Of a stretch of 64,000 bases of DNA, positions 46,693 through 60,800 are shown piece after piece (within the stretch, counting starts at the first letter, position 1; every line of letters begins with the position of its first letter). A program made the translations under genes and the position numbers. The stretch is taken from NCBI GenBank assembly GCA_958450365.1, contig CAUEEP010000742.1:5003001-5067000 (forward strand), written 5' to 3'. This DNA is from Mesorhabditis belari (lineage: Eukaryota > Nematoda > Chromadorea > Rhabditida > Rhabditidae). The notes under the pieces were generated by a model. That model was given only the letters and a program-made list of their open reading frames with translations. It searched no databases and was not told where the DNA came from.

Positions 46693-49223
46693 CAGCCCTA
46701 CTAGTGAAATATCTTCAGTGATTAATGCAACTATTTTCAACCTTTATCCAATTGATGTCATTCAGTTTCAGAATTTCTTAGCTATTTTGGCGAAAATTCT
46801 CGATTCTGCTTAGTTTTAAACTCTAAACTTTATCCAATTGATGTCATTATTCGAATTTGAACTTTGTTTTGTTTTCGAACATTTGCCCCTTCAAAAATTA
46901 GTGGCTTTCAAACCGCAGCAAAAAGTGGCCTCTCTTGAGAAAATTGAGTTTCATCGTCCCCCATTTTGCCTTTTGTTGTTTCAAATTGGTTTCAAGTGAA
47001 AAATTGAACTTTTATTATTGGATCTGTTGGAAAATTCGTTTATTTCTATTCATTTTCGTTTTCTTTTTGCAAAAATCTACCTTTCTTGGTGTTTCTTTGC
47101 TTTATTCCACTTAGCAAATCGCTTTAGCGCTAAATTTTTTATCAAATTTTCACCTTTAGCATCATTGTTGATCATTTTTCTCACATAGACATTGAAAAAG
47201 TCACACTTTTCACGGAATTCTATGAAATTAATGAAAAAAAAGGGTTTTCGAGAGGCACCGCTGAATAATTAGTGGTTCTAAAGAAAGATAAGTCTCGAGG
47301 TTCTCAATTAATTTTTCTACAAAAAAGAAATTCATGAGTCAAAAGCGAATCTTTTTAAAGTTATTTTAATTTGCTTAATTCTTTTAGAAGTGATTCACTC
47401 AAAATGATCAAAAAACGATTTAGTTGGCAATTCTTGATCATTTCAATCTAAATAGACCCCCCCCCCTGCGTAGTTTTTTTTATTTTATTTTTCCCGCATT
47501 TTTTTTTGGTAAAAAAAAAATGAGCTTGATTTTTTTTTTTTTAATCATACGACTCGAAACTTAATAATAAGTTGAATAAGTAACCTTAATCATAAGTAAT
47601 AAGTTAAACCAAGGTTAAAAGCTTAAATTACTATGTCAGACATGGCTTGTACACTCTATAGTAGACTTGACTTCTCAAAAGTTCAGAAATTTAAGTCTAA
47701 ACGGTATGAATGGTACAATTCAGCTCTATTTCTGACCTTTCCCCAGCTGAACCCGCTGAGCTTTTCCCCTTTCTACAGTTAACATAAATAGCATCAAATT
47801 TTCTTCTCAAACTTCACCCAAACTATTCATTATCATTATTCATTATCATTTTCAGCAAAAATATTGAAAAAAACTTTTCGAAAACCCCAAATTATTACCT
47901 CCCACGAGATTCTGTACAATGTGTTCTGCCCATCAAAGAGATCATTTCTAGTACAAAGTGAAACAAGAAGAATTTTTGTGAATATTTTAAGAAGATCTTA
48001 TTTTTTTCTATAATATTTTGATTATTGGGGATTTTTAATCCCTTTTTGGATTCATTTCTCTTGTGGATTCGTTCTCATTTCTCCAATTGAATGCCTACAC
48101 AACTGAATGTAACTACAGAATACATTTGATTCAGAATCTCAAAATTTTCCATTATATTGTTTAATTGCAAGTGAATGCACCAAACGATCAACGGGATCAA
48201 GTTACAAGTTCGGATTTTTCTAGATAAAGATGTCTATAGATAAAGATGTCTTGGCTTATGAGCTTATGAGCTTTATAGTCTTTATAGTCCTTCAGAATAG
48301 AAATGAATCTAAAGATGAATCTAGTGATCAGCAAATTTTTTTCAATAAAGAATCAAAACAGCTTTGAGAGAAATCCAAAATCAAAGCTGTTTTTGAAGTC
48401 AAAGATCTAGCACCTTCACTCAAAAACTTGCTGATTCGACTCCGAAGTTTAAGAAAGGTTTTCAAAAATTCCGCACGATTTTCCCCCTTCCTCTTTTCCC
48501 AAATCAGTTTCATATTCAGCTCCGCAAAAACCACCAAAAAGAACTGCAAGAGATAAATCTCATTTCGATATTCTTTTCCCCCCTAAATGTGACCACTCGG
48601 GGCCAGAGTTTTCCCGAATTTTTCTGTGCCCAAGAGAGGCGAATTCGTGATTCCAGACGAACGCACGCCACTCTTCGCTTTCGACTTTTTCTTTTAGCTT
48701 CTCACTTTCTCCTTCCTTTTTCTCCAAAATTCTCCCACCCTCAAAAATTCAATTTGAATCTTCTGCTGAGAAAATCTGAGAATAGCAGAAAGATTTGTGA
48801 TCGAGTATCATTTAATTGTTCAAATTTTGATTTCGAGCTAAGCCTTCATTTTCCGTTTTTTTTAATGACTCAGAACTTTTCTTGTCCAGTTTTCTTTTAT
48901 CATTGTTTTCAAGCTAACCTTTGAGCTGAAAGATTCATCAAATTATCAAAAACTTGATCATCTAAACAGAAAAACGCGGTTCTTTGCTTCAAAATAAAAA
49001 AAAGCGAATGAATTTCTACTCCCAACTGTCAATTTACCTTCAACCATGTTTTCCTCTCACTCTGTTGTTCAAAAGTTAAAAAGTTTAAGGGTTCATTACT
49101 CTCTAAACTTTTCCTCGACTTTTTGCAGAGATTTGAAACTTAATTTGTTTTTCATAAGTTGGCTGATTGTTTTAAATTAAATTCTTGTTCTACGTTAATT
49201 TCTAAAACTTTCAGAACATCACA
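46693..49223. other. Intergenic stretch upstream of the GPCR
   Basis: AT-rich with long homopolymers at 47455-47545 (C10, T8-T12, A10). The small frames on both strands at 48328-48924 have no domain. It should contain the GPCR promoter and 5' UTR. Confidence 0.4.
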
Positions 49224-51761
49224 ATGAATTCGACAAGCAACGAGGCATCCACCGACGCGTCAACCGAGAAAATCTTCTACACTTTATTTGTCTGTTTTGG
49301 CTTGCCGATGAATATTTCTACATTTTTCTATATGATGAAAAGGTGGGGTTTTTCTAAAATTTATTAGGCTTACCAATTTGACTCATCATTTGCATCATAG
49401 CTGAGCAATTTCACCAAAAGCTAGCCTTATCTTTATTTTTTAGATATAAACACGCTCGAAGTTTCCTTCTTCTCCTACACATCAATCTCAATTTGACGGA
49501 TATTTTGGTGAGTATTCTTTTTTTTGAGGGATTAATAAATTCAAAGAGAAATCCTTTAAAACCACCAACCAAGATCGCAATGTTTTCAATGAAAGCCATT
49601 GATCTGACTATAAAATTGGCCACATCGTTTTTTTGGGTAATCGTAAAAAGTGAGGAATACTAAAGAAGGCAATTACACTAAAGGAGAAGAGAAAACAAAC
49701 TGAATGGGTGAAAAAAAAGGGTTTTGGAGGGACACTTCCTTGTTTTGAGTGAATCAAATAAAGAGGAGAAGTTTGTGTTGTGAACAGCAGTGATATTTTG
49801 AACATTTCAAAAATACGATGCTAAGTCATGCACAATCAGGGATGAGCAAAAGAAAGCAGAAAGCCAAGGCTTGGTTTTAGCTCGTTTTAGCTAGCCTTAA
49901 TCTTAACCTGGAAAATCTTCGTCCAGTCCCGGAGCATTGAAAGTACAATATTCAAATACAATATATAAATTGATTGATCATTGATTTGTTCCAGGTACTC
50001 GGCCCATCTCTGATCGGCAAGCTTGGATGGTTGATCACTGAGGACTGGCTGGCCGGAGATTTGATGTGTCGGCTCATGAGATTCGTCGATATGTTCGCTT
50101 TCATGGCCAGGTTAGGAAATTTCCTTCACAGTTTCAATCTCAACAAGTCAAAGTCATCAAAATAATCTTGCTTTTAGTTCAAACATCATGGTCTGCATTG
50201 CGCTGTATCGACTCTATGCATTGAGGTTTGTTGGGTTCAAAAAAATCAAAAGCATAACCTGCAAGTTCGGTTTTTATATTTTCTAGAAGTATTTTATTAT
50301 TTCCTTTTCAGATATCCCCTTTGGGTGTCAGCCGTTGGTCATTCCCGTGTTCCGCGGATGCTCTTCAGTGCTTGGGTCATTGCCGCGATGACTTCACTTC
50401 CACAGCTTTTCCTTTGGCAAGAAGCGGTTGGTTGAGGGAAAAAAATTAATTCCAATGAATGATAGGTCTTTATTCTCTTGATAAACATACATTCTGGCTT
50501 ACTTTAATACAGTCGAACTTCGATATAATGAACCTCAAGGGACCGGCCAAAAAGTTCGTTATATCGAAGGTCATTTTAAGGGAAAATCCTTCGTTAGGGC
50601 CAAGATAGTGTTCGTTATATCAAGCGTTGTATTGAAATTCGACTATACTTTACCTAAAACCTTTTACAGATGATCGGCGGACGACCGAATTGCGTAAACA
50701 CGTGGATGGTCGATTTCTCGCCAGAGACTTTTTGGAACGATGGGGCTAATAAAGTGCGTAAATTGAATGGATTTTGAACTTGAATAGATTATATTGAACT
50801 AATACTTTTCTAGAATTTTTCTAGCAATACCATTTTAGATGTTGATCTACGTAGTCGCTTCATCAATCGTCGTTTTCTACATCCCGTGCGCAATTTTGGT
50901 CATTTGCTATGTGTTGATCTTGAAGGTAAATCCTGGAACATTTACAGTAGTAAAATTCGTGAGCTCTAACAAGTTTTCCTATCAATTCTTGATTTCAGGA
51001 CATCTATGCAACGCTGACATACGACTCTGACGCCTCGTCCGTCCTCTACATCGCCGAGTTGACTCGTTTATCATCGTGTGGAAGAAGTAGCAAAGAAAAG
51101 CAACAACTGCAACAACAACAAATTCAAGGGAATGCTGGTTTGGATGAAGATTTTGAGTTGATCTATCTATCTTTTATTTAAGTTGCTTTACATCCACAAC
51201 AGAGCTCACTTCGAGGACAAGATCGATTCCAGCGGGCAAAGGTAAGTTATATGATTAAGTATTATGTAATTTGTGCTCGAATAAACGCAGACTTGGCACA
51301 CTGATCTAGCTCTTATTTGTCAAGCAACATCATAGCATCACTATAATTTTCAGATTCGCTCTCTTCGCATCACTCTCTTCTTGATTCTATGCTATGTGGT
51401 CACCTGGTTGCCGTACAATATGCTTATCTGGTGCGTGTAGAAACGTAAAGAATCTATTTATCTTAATTGTCAATTCAGGGTGATGGTTTACGATCTGAGC
51501 TACTACATGATGACTCTTGAATCAAAGCTTTACTTCTTGAATTGTTTGGTTTATTTCAATTCTGTCATCAATCCGTTCATTTATGGAAGGTGAGAAAATT
51601 GATTGTAAAAAACTAAATTTTCTTCGAAATCTGTTTCTGAAAAGATAAAGTTCTAAATTAAACTCTTTTCCAGATGCCAAGGCCTGAAAATGCTGTGGCG
51701 TTGGCGGAACACCACTGGACAGAAAAAGTCGAAACATTTATGTTGGATCTTGCAGCATTAG
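49224..51761 (+). CDS. gnrr: Class A GPCR, GnRH-receptor-like
   Basis: A seven-helix neuropeptide receptor candidate. Twelve exons join in phase to 368 aa: 49224-49342, 49444-49507, 49995-50110, 50178-50225, 50312-50426, 50670-50753, 50839-50925, 50999-51137, 51183-51241, 51354-51430, 51479-51589, 51674-51761. Helix 1 is YTLFVCFGLPMNISTFFYM. Helix 2 is LLLLHINLNLTDIL. Helix 3 follows the conserved Cys in LAGDLMCRLMRFVDMFAF and ends IALYRLYALRYPLW, with YRL replacing DRY. Helix 5 precedes a Gln-rich third loop (QQLQQQQIQ). Helix 6 begins RAKIRSLRITLFL with WLPYN. Helix 7 has NSVINPFIYG. The ECL2 Cys is in GGRPNCVNTW. The W-rich, GD-x-MCR-x-xRF pattern and RAKIRSLR fit the nematode gnrr group; the exact paralogue and ligand are unknown. 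AATAAA at 51953. Confidence 0.88.
50508..50646. mobile_element. Pogo/Tigger-like MITE in GPCR intron 5
   Basis: Begins ACAGTCGAACTTCGATATAA and ends with the inverted form TTGTATTGAAATTCGACTAT. The motif TTCGTTATATCGAAG recurs inside. The CAGTCGAAC...TATAACGAA end pattern is typical of pogo/Tigger-type elements with TA targets. 139 bp, no coding. Confidence 0.65.
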
Positions 51762-52939
51762 TTTTCCCGTTTCAAAACTTTAAACAAATTTCAGAAGTTT
51801 CTTTTTAAGTTTGTTTCCTTTTCTGCTCCGATCTCTATTTTTCTCGATTTTCTTCCATTCATTTATTCATTTCTCTGGCCAAACTCTATCACGATTTCCC
51901 GGGTGTGTGATTTCACAAGTTTTTTCCCCTTGTCGCTTTTCTTTGTTTTGTGAATAAACTTTCAAAAAGCAAAGCAAACCAAGCACAATTTGATCAAAAT
52001 TTTGCTTAAAAGTGTTGTCTGTTCAAATGCTTACACCTTTCTTTCAAATCCCAGCAAATTTTAGATGAACTTTTCCGCACGAATTCCTCAATTTCTGGGT
52101 TTTTGCAAAAACAACTTCTTGAAGCTTTCAAAAAAGAAAAATCCAGTTTTAGGTCGAGATCTTTTTTTGAAAAAGAGACCCCAATAAGTGACTTGAGGTG
52201 GTTGAACAGAAAAGGAAAAGAAGAGATCAAAGAAAAGGAAAAGAAATCGGGATTTCAACCATTGTTCAACAAAAAGATCTAAAGAAGGGAGAAACTGGTG
52301 ATTTTGAGGATTTCGAGGTGAAGACAGACACTCATAGGGAAATAACAAAAGAAGAATTTCGAGGCTTTCAAGTGACACATCAAGGAGTCATTTGGTCATG
52401 TGTTTGAATGATCATAAATGGTAATTTATTTTAAACTAGTCTAAGAAGACTATGTAAATTTGCGGTGGTTTTTGCGAAAAACCCCTTTGCTTCCTTGAAA
52501 ATTGGCCCTCAAGCAATGTTTATGTTTTCTTTTTCTCCTTTTCCTCTGAAGTTTTCTCAACAAATCCCAGAATGAACAACTTGCTCTGATTTTTTAGATA
52601 TATATAAAACTTTCAATGGTTTAGGGGAGGGATCCGAACTGGGATCGATTTCCACTAAAACCAAATCCTTCTACCCTATACCAGGACGTTTTTGCCAGAT
52701 GAAGAGCGATCAAGCGCGCACACAAAGAACACCTGGTGAGGTCATTTACATTGGGATTCTTTTTTTGCTTTGTAGATCGAAGATATTCTGCTGTGAGTTT
52801 GGTACCCGAGGTTTTTGGGGTTGGCGAATCGATTTGAACTATTCATTTTATTGAGTCTACTAATTGGATATCGGATTTGGTCTAGACTTTTAGATAAACT
52901 CGGAAACTTATTAACTTTTTTTTTTGATGTTTTCGCACT
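51762..52939. other. Intergenic stretch with a tRNA-like arm
   Basis: At 52622-52690 (minus) GATCCCAGTTCGGATCCC resembles a T arm, preceded by GGATTTGGTTTTAGTGG. A related sequence occurs on the plus strand at about 53380-53435 (AATTTGGTTTTAGTGAGAAT, TAATTCGGATCCCTC), so the block 52620-53435 is bounded by inverted copies. No gene. Confidence 0.4.
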
Positions 52940-53290
52940 CAGGTGTTCCTATTTTGCGCAGATCACAACCTGCTTCCACATTTCTCTATCCCTTGCTATT
53001 GTCATCCAGTGTTTCCTAGCTTGATTGTTTCTGGTTCGAAGTCTTCGACTTGCTGGTGCTGGTGGTGGTTGCACTCTAGCCATCCTTTCTCTGACCGTCT
53101 CTGCCACTCTTGTGCTCCACCTCGTTGCTGGTCTTCCGATGGGCCTCTTCTGGTCTCGTGGTAGCCACTCTGTGATCCGTGTCGTCTGTTCTTCTGGCTA
53201 CGTGGCCGGCCCATCTGAGTCTTTTTCTCTCAATCACTTCCACTGGATCTCTGAGTCCCGAGAGCTGGCGCATATCCGTACTTCTTAGGT
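52940..53290 (-). pseudogene. RTE-like LINE fossil (reverse transcriptase C-terminus)
   Basis: The minus strand encodes RKRLRWAGHVARRTDD followed, after a frameshift, by segments of the usual RTE-type C-terminus (GRPRSQK region, then WMTIARDREMWKQVV). The intact order needs at least one frame change, and no target duplication or tail is visible. It is an old fragment. The less AT-rich composition here contrasts with flanks. Confidence 0.7.
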
Positions 53291-54839
53291 AACTTATTAA
53301 CTTATCTTGGAAAAGAGTGAAGAGGAGAAATTATTGGTAAACCGATTCTACATAAAAAAACATTATATCACTAACCTAGCTGCTGATAATTTGGTTTTAG
53401 TGAGAATCGGCCCTAATTCGGATCCCTCTTTTAAGATGCATTTGAAATCTTTTTCCGGCTATCCAACCATCCAACCAACAAACACAAAACACCACTGAAA
53501 ACCATTCTGGTGTGATTTCACGAGTTCCAGATGGGCATTTCAAACCAATTTCCCTCCCAAAATCTTGAGCAAGATCTCTTTCGTAAGGGAGAATCTTTAT
53601 GACCATGGAGGCACACCCATTTCCCTTCTTTTCTCAACTATTTCCCTCTCTTTTCCCGCTTTGACAAAGCCACCAATTGGACGACCAAATTGAGGTCGGA
53701 ACACCCATTTCAGATTGTATCTCTCTCTTGCTCCTCCTTTTGACTTTCGATTTCCGCTTGATTTTTATTTTCTTGTTTTTATTGATACTCTATGATTCAG
53801 AAATGTTTATCAAAACTGGTTCAAACGGGAATAAACTCAGAAACAGCTTTGTTTACAGAGTTTTGTTCAGTTAATTCATAGTATTAGCATCTAATATCCT
53901 TCAAGACTAAATCTCAAGGTTCAACTATGCAAAAGGGATCGCTTATGGGTGAAAGCGATTTCTCTTCTTTGTACCACTGACTCTTCTGACAGTCTCCTCT
54001 CCGATTCTCTATAAATTGTTCCGCGTTTTGTGCTGCCTCAGTGAAAGCATCGGCTAACAGCCGGTTGACCCAGTAAGTCTTTTTCTAAAGGAAAGGGAAT
54101 CTGGAGACTCTGAAGGCACAAAGTCTGAGCCTCAAAGGTAGTACTGGAGTTGGGGAAAAGAGGGAAACAGATTCATCCTCTGTCAACCGCACTAAACATT
54201 TCCGATCCCTCTTCTTTCCATTTTTTTTGTTCGATCTGGCCTCATTCTGACACCAGCGCCTTTAATCTCTTCCCTTACACAAATCGTTTTTCCTGAATCT
54301 GATGTTTGCTTTGTTTTGAAATGCTAAACTCTTCGATTTTTGGATTTACAAACTTTAGGGAACCTGTTTTGAATAAGTTTTCCAATTTCTTACTTGAAAT
54401 TCTTTCATTTTCAGTAGTTCCCAAGTTTACTTACAGCTTACTTATTCCCTGGATGTTCATGTTGAATCGTTTGCTTGAAAGTGAATCCAATCCATCAGTG
54501 TGTACCCCCAGGGGTCATCCCGGGGTTCATCGCCTGAAAGCAATTCATTCAAAGACCCAAGAAAAGAGTTGTCAAAAGGAAAGAGTGCCCCAAAAAGGAT
54601 TCCCTATCCGAACGAATTGTCATAATCCTTTGACTTGACCGATGACCTCACCCACTCAACCAATTCCAGCCACGCAATACTCAAGATTTTACAATTTTAC
54701 AAATTTACAATTTTACAAGCATAAATAGAAACTTTATAAAGATTACCGTTCGATTATTTTGTGTTTTTTGTCTGATTTGTGCAGCTCAGCTTTTTTTTAT
54801 TCTTTTTACAGAACTTTTTACTTTCTACTCCTTTAGACG
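53291..54839. other. Intergenic stretch
   Basis: No gene is supported. The frames at 53307-53498, 53397-53606 and 54306-54638 have no domain. The region upstream of 54840 is AT-rich and should include the promoter of the next gene. Confidence 0.4.
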
Positions 54840-57800
54840 ATGCCTCCATTGGATTCAGAGAAATTTCTTTATTTCACACTATTTTTAATTCAAATTCAAA
54901 TTCCTTCTATTCATGCGGGAACTTCATTGAGAGCGAAATGTGCTCTTGAATGCTATGATCGATGTATGCAAACGGGAACGGTTTGTGATCTCGAAATTCA
55001 AACGAAACCTTGCAACTTTTTGCGAATTTCATCTATTCACCCAGATTTACCCAATTTCCATTTCTTGACTCCTAGCAATAGCAGCGGGGATTGACAAGCC
55101 AAATGGGTAAGAGATCACAAAAAGCGATAAGCACATGTGGCTACACTTTGGCCTTAGAAATCCCTTGAAAAGAGTGTATAAATTTGGAGAAAATCTTGTC
55201 GGAAATGGACAAATAAATTGTCCGTTACTTGTACTTTGGAAACACACTCTTTCTGGCATGTATTCAACCAGTTAATAGATATGTTTCACTTTAAATCCGG
55301 GTTTAAAGTTGAAATGGCGCTTGAAATGATTGAATAGTTGCCAGATTTGAGGGGTTTAGCTTTTGAATAGGGAAAGACGAGTCGAGCCGATTAGTATAAT
55401 AATCGAGGAGAACCCTTTTCCCGTAACTTTCACTCAATGGGGACTTGAAGGGTGAAGGCTGGGTAACTTGCAAACAAAAAGAATGGGGGTGAACCATGAA
55501 AGTGGTAGAAATTGAACGATGGGGAGAAATTGAACGAAATTGAAACTGGTAGAAATTGAGCATAAAAAGTATTCGAAAAAATTTGGTTAGAGCGAAATGA
55601 ATTCCAGGCGATTCCCATGCAGTGCAATTGCCCGGTTCAGCATTCATTCAGGACGTGTACTTCGGTCAACAATCGGCTTTTAAATGGTAAACTATTCGAA
55701 TTTGTTAGAACAAGTTTCTTAGCTGACGTGCCAACACTGATACCAACAGCCGTTGTCGATTACCTCGATGCGCACACAATCAAAATAAATTTGGAGGTGA
55801 AATGATTTTCTGATTAACAAATTCTTCTTTTTAGCAAGTTGAAGGCGCTTTTGTGTACGTTTTTGAGTTTGCCACTGTGGGCAGTGGAGAACCAGAGGAT
55901 TGGATGTTTGCTGTGAGTTTTTGAAAGCTTTTGAAAGCTTTTGAAAGCCTTTGAAAGCCTTTAGAGCTTCTAAAGCACTTGATCTTCTGCTTAGTCCAGA
56001 TTTCCAAAACCAGAATCTAGGAAAAGATCGAAATAACTTTTCAGGTGGCCTCGCCCAGTCCCTCGGTAAAGTTCACCGTCGGCGACCCTTGTCGAGACTA
56101 TCAGTTTCGAGTAATCGTCTTGATGAGGTGAAACTTTTGATTCTTTAAACGTTTTGAAATAGATCTAAATCTATATTTAGATCTATTTCAAAGCTTTCTC
56201 AAATAAATCAAATCCATAAGTCTAAAAGTCATTTCAGATCAACGAATCCCGCGGATCCATTCGTTCTGCTTCGACCGCGTGTCATTCCAAGACGACTACC
56301 ACCATTTGCCATTGATCCAAACATGGTGAACATTAGCAGCAAACTTTAAATAAAACTTTAAATACAAATTCTCTACCTACTTATCACCTTTTCCAGATTA
56401 CGGTCGATGAGCCGACGCCGAGTGTCGCAATGGAAACTTTGAAAATCCTTGTGAAATGGACTGTACCGCCCGTAAGTTTTCTCGTTATAAATAAAAAAAA
56501 ATATAATAATGAAATTGATAAGAATTTTGTTTTAATTGCGTTCAGGGTTTTGATGATTCGGATATTTATGGATACGAATCACCAGCAGTCTACCCCATTC
56601 AGTGTAAGACACCTGAAGACGAGTTGCCCATTCCTAGGATTGTAAGTTTTACAGTATTGTTTCGGCTTTTGAAAGTCGTTAAAGGAAAGCAAGCTAAACT
56701 TCAATACTGAAAAAATCTTTCAATTTTAGTTCTTGCAATTTACATTTACATTTTTACAGGAAATCCTTCCTGGCGGCGGTCAATTGGTCGTTATGTTACC
56801 AGCTTCGATTTTAGAAGCAAGGTCGGCTTTTGAAAGAAAATAGAAGCTAAAATTTTAAACCATTAATGAAGACTTGATCGAGTTCTTGCTGCAACCATTT
56901 TCCTTTCTCAACTATTAACTTTTAACATTGCTAATAATCTTACTTAGATGTCGTCTATGGGTTGAGGTTCGAATGCTGCCCCGTTGCGCTCGACTTCAAC
57001 CATTCTTAATCCAAGTAAAACAATTATCCAAAAGTTATTTTGTTCTATACCTCAAGAATTTCATAAATTTATCTAAATATTGGGTTGGTGAATTGAAAAC
57101 TGCGGGACTTTGAACTAAAATTTATTGACCATAAAGCCATGAATTCATTCCAAATAATTTCCATTATTATTGACGACTTCTGCTCATTTTACAGGCAATT
57201 TCCGGATTTCTCTTTCGTAGTAGGATTTTGGTTTGTGTGTGAGACAAGTGTGAGACTCAAAAATGGAGGACTGGAGATGTCCCAGTTTGAGCACTTTCTT
57301 CAAAAGAAACCCATTTTGGTGTCAATAGAAAAGTTGTAGAGAATCAAAAATCAAGCTTATATCCAAATTTCCAAAAAGATACACTTAGTAGTTTCGCTTA
57401 AAATGCAAGTTTTGTGAAAATTCGTAAATTTCGCATTTCTTGAAAACCAGTTTTTGAATCATTCTGAAAATTTGGATATAAGCTTCATTTTTGATTCTCT
57501 ACAACTTTTCCATTGACACCAAAATGGGTTTCTTTTGAAGAAAGTGCTCAAACTGCCACATATGACAATAGCCCGCAGTTTTCAATTCACCAACCCAATA
57601 TATCTAAAGACACTTGACAACTTTTTCTAGAAATCTCTCGAACTTGATTGCGAGAAGAGTCCGAACATTGAAGTGTGTAAACGAGGTCTGAATTCTCTTT
57701 CATTGCTTTTCTTTTGAAAGTTTTAAAATTAAAATTATATTTATAGTGTTTAATGGGTTAAATTAAGACACAAAATCTAATATTTAGATGCTCAACCCGT

Positions 57801-60800
57801 TTGCACATCGGTGATCGACGTTTGGGGTTCGGATGGGAAAGCGACGATCATGTGGGCTCCACCAGATCAGCGGTGAGATTGCTACTTGACAGTAGATAAG
57901 CTATATCACTATCACTTGACTATCTAAATGACTTTGAAGACCTTTTATGACACCTAGAAATCTCAAAAATTCAAAAGCATCTAGCTAAAATTCTTGTCGA
58001 TCTCTTCCACTCTTTAGATCACCCCTTTACTACCATGTGCGATATGGACCGGCTCAAATGCAGGTAACAAAAGTCGAATCATTATTAGAAGGAAAATGCT
58101 TTGATTTAACTTTTAAAATAGGGCATCCCACCAGTCGTTTCATGGCAAATCGTACAAAAACGGGATGTGAAAGTGCAAGGAGGCGTCAAATCGTTTACCC
58201 TAGATCTCTCAGAAGATACGGATTACGGTGTACAGGTGAATTTTAGCACAGAAATAGATTTATCGATCTACAGCACTGGACAATGAAATATGATATTTGA
58301 AAAACGATCGTCACTTTCGCGCGTCTGTAACTCCGTTGTCTTTGAGTTTAAACTATTAGTGTTATACATTTTCTGAAAGCTCTTTTCAAGGGCTACACAA
58401 TGGCAATATTAATATTTAGAAAGACGGTAAAGACAAGGGAGTTACAGATGCGCGAAAGTGACGATCGTTTTTCAAATATCATATTTCATTGTCCAGTAGT
58501 GTATGTATGGTTTCTCAATTGAATCTCTTTCTGATGTTGATTCAACTCTTAAATTCAACTCTCTTTATCTAGGTTTGCGCAATCTACTCATCGCATCGAC
58601 AGCGAGCCAAATTGGGTGTTGTCCCGGTCACCCCGTTCATTTGCTCGAGCTGTTCGAATACTCGTGAGATATTTGACAATTTTAGATGTGAACAAGATGT
58701 TAGATAATGCTTTAAAAACACTTTATGAATGCAAAAATATAGGTAAAAAAGTAACTATTATATAAGACCAAAAGCAAAGCAAAAAAAAAAAAAAAATGTG
58801 CTGCTTCAGAGCGTGCTACAATCGTCACATCGATTCAGACAGGGATAACTGAAATTCCATCATAAGCACACACACGCGGGAGTCGAACCCGCATCGAATG
58901 GGCTTGAGGCTAGCGCTCTGGCACTGAGCCACAAGAGCATTGCGGGAGAGGGCGAGAAATAGCATGAAAAGGGGGAAGGTCTTTGTTTTCGGGCAAAAAG
59001 CTCGCATGGATTCTCAAAGCAACTTTTTCTCAAATGTTATTTTGTTAAATATTTTACATTTAAATGATTTAAAAAATTCTTTTTTTAGCTATGCACAGTA
59101 TGGGGCGTTGTGGAGAGTGCACAAAAATCGAAATCTCGAACATCACTGTTGGAAATCCAAAAATCGACGATTCAACTACAACAACCACTTCCACAATGAA
59201 AAGTGCACTAAATAAAGTTCTCGAGATTAAAAAGATCAATTCTATGCAGGTGAGTAGAGTTTTATTTATTTAGCTTAAACTTTCAAAGAATGTTTTTTTT
59301 AAGAAATCAAAATCACAAACGGTTCTCCGAATGGAAGCCGATTTGATCGTTCATGAGAAGAATAAAAAAGTTGAAGACATTCGAAAAGTGGAGAATGATT
59401 TACCCAAGAAGAATTCAGTGGCTAAAAACATGGGCACACATGTAGCTGAAGTTAAAAATGTAAATGTAAGTGATTCACTTGCATCACTTTATTAAATTTC
59501 TCTTTTCTAGGTTGAACAATCGATCGAAAAAGGCGGTTTATTAGCAAATTCTGATATTGGAGAGGGTGAGTTGAAGCTTTTTAATGTTTAAGGTGAGTTT
59601 AAAGTAAAGATTACACTGAAATAAAGTTATTTTGACTTTAAATAACTTTAGTTTCGATTAACTGCATAACAATGAGACGAAAAAAAAACATTTTTAGGTC
59701 TCAATTGGGGCTGGGAAGCTATTCAAAAATTAGAATCACACTCAGCCGATCGGGAATCAGCTAAAAGTATCAACAACAACCAAAGTAAGCATCAGATAGT
59801 GCAGCTCATTTAAAACTTAAGAAACCAATACCTTCCATTACACATGCTATTTTCACCCATGAGATTCGACGGCTGAAAAACGATCCACTGAATATGGTGA
59901 TCAAGAAAGTGCAGACAACTGAAGAAGCTCCGTCTACTAGGTTGGTTATGATCTAGGTTTTATTAATAAAAAAAACTATTGCTAGTTAGTTCAAAGGTGT
60001 CTGAGATCAATCTGAGAGAAAATCCGATTAAAATTTAGTACACTATCAAGCACTACGACAAGTAATACAATCACCACTACGATCAGCCCTTCCACAGTCC
60101 CTCCAACCTCTTTGGAGTTGAAAGTTGGTGGAGTGAGAACACTGGCCAGTCCGGATGAGGTTACTTTTAAAGTTGTATTAATAAACAATATCTTAACAGC
60201 ATTTAATATTCGATTCAGCGTTTATTCCCTCTACCCGGTTTTGCCTTTGCTGACAGTCCACTTGCAAAACGTTTTGATAATCCGTTAAATGTTCGGAAGT
60301 CAGTAGGTCCATGTCTACCTAGAGCCAATATTAATGCCACTTGGGATCCGGAGACACAAACTGTACAAGTACTGTAACAATTGAATTAGCTTAAAACATG
60401 TTTTCTCAGGTGAAAAGTCGTGAAATCAGAACTCAATTGGCACGAATTGATGATAAAGATGGGCTTTTTATCGAGTTTGGTCCCGTTCAAGCAACAATTA
60501 CTCAAGTGAGATCATTTTTTGAATACAATATACTAATCGCAATTCCAGTTGACTCCAAACCACACATTGGAGAGGTGGACGTTCGTGAATGTGAAGGGAA
60601 CTCGGCAAAAGATGGTCGTGCCCATTCAGGTAAATAGAAACTAGAAATTGGTGATGATTTTCGCTCAGAAAATCCTCGAATCGCAAATCTTTGCCTTGGA
60701 GCCGTTCGTCTTTCAAGTGAATCAATCGATCAAAGAGACAAGCGGGAAATACGGTCTAAAGATTTGTCCATACAAAACAAGAGAGGTTTGTGAAAGAGAA

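Noticed and set aside
48328..48924. Frames of 73 and 111 codons upstream of the GPCR
   Set aside because: On opposite strands, AT-rich composition, no domain, no splice context.
52622..52690. tRNA gene on the minus strand
   Set aside because: Only a T-arm-like hairpin and an 11-nt loop between would-be anticodon stems; too degenerate.
58862..58937. Functional tRNA gene
   Set aside because: Good T arm, but acceptor and anticodon stems do not pair.
59767..59821. Donor CAAA|GTAAGC (59784) with acceptor TTAAG (59821) in the Fn3 gene
   Set aside because: Breaks the reading frame; the donor at 59766 with the acceptor at 59804 keeps it, although the intron is only 38 nt.
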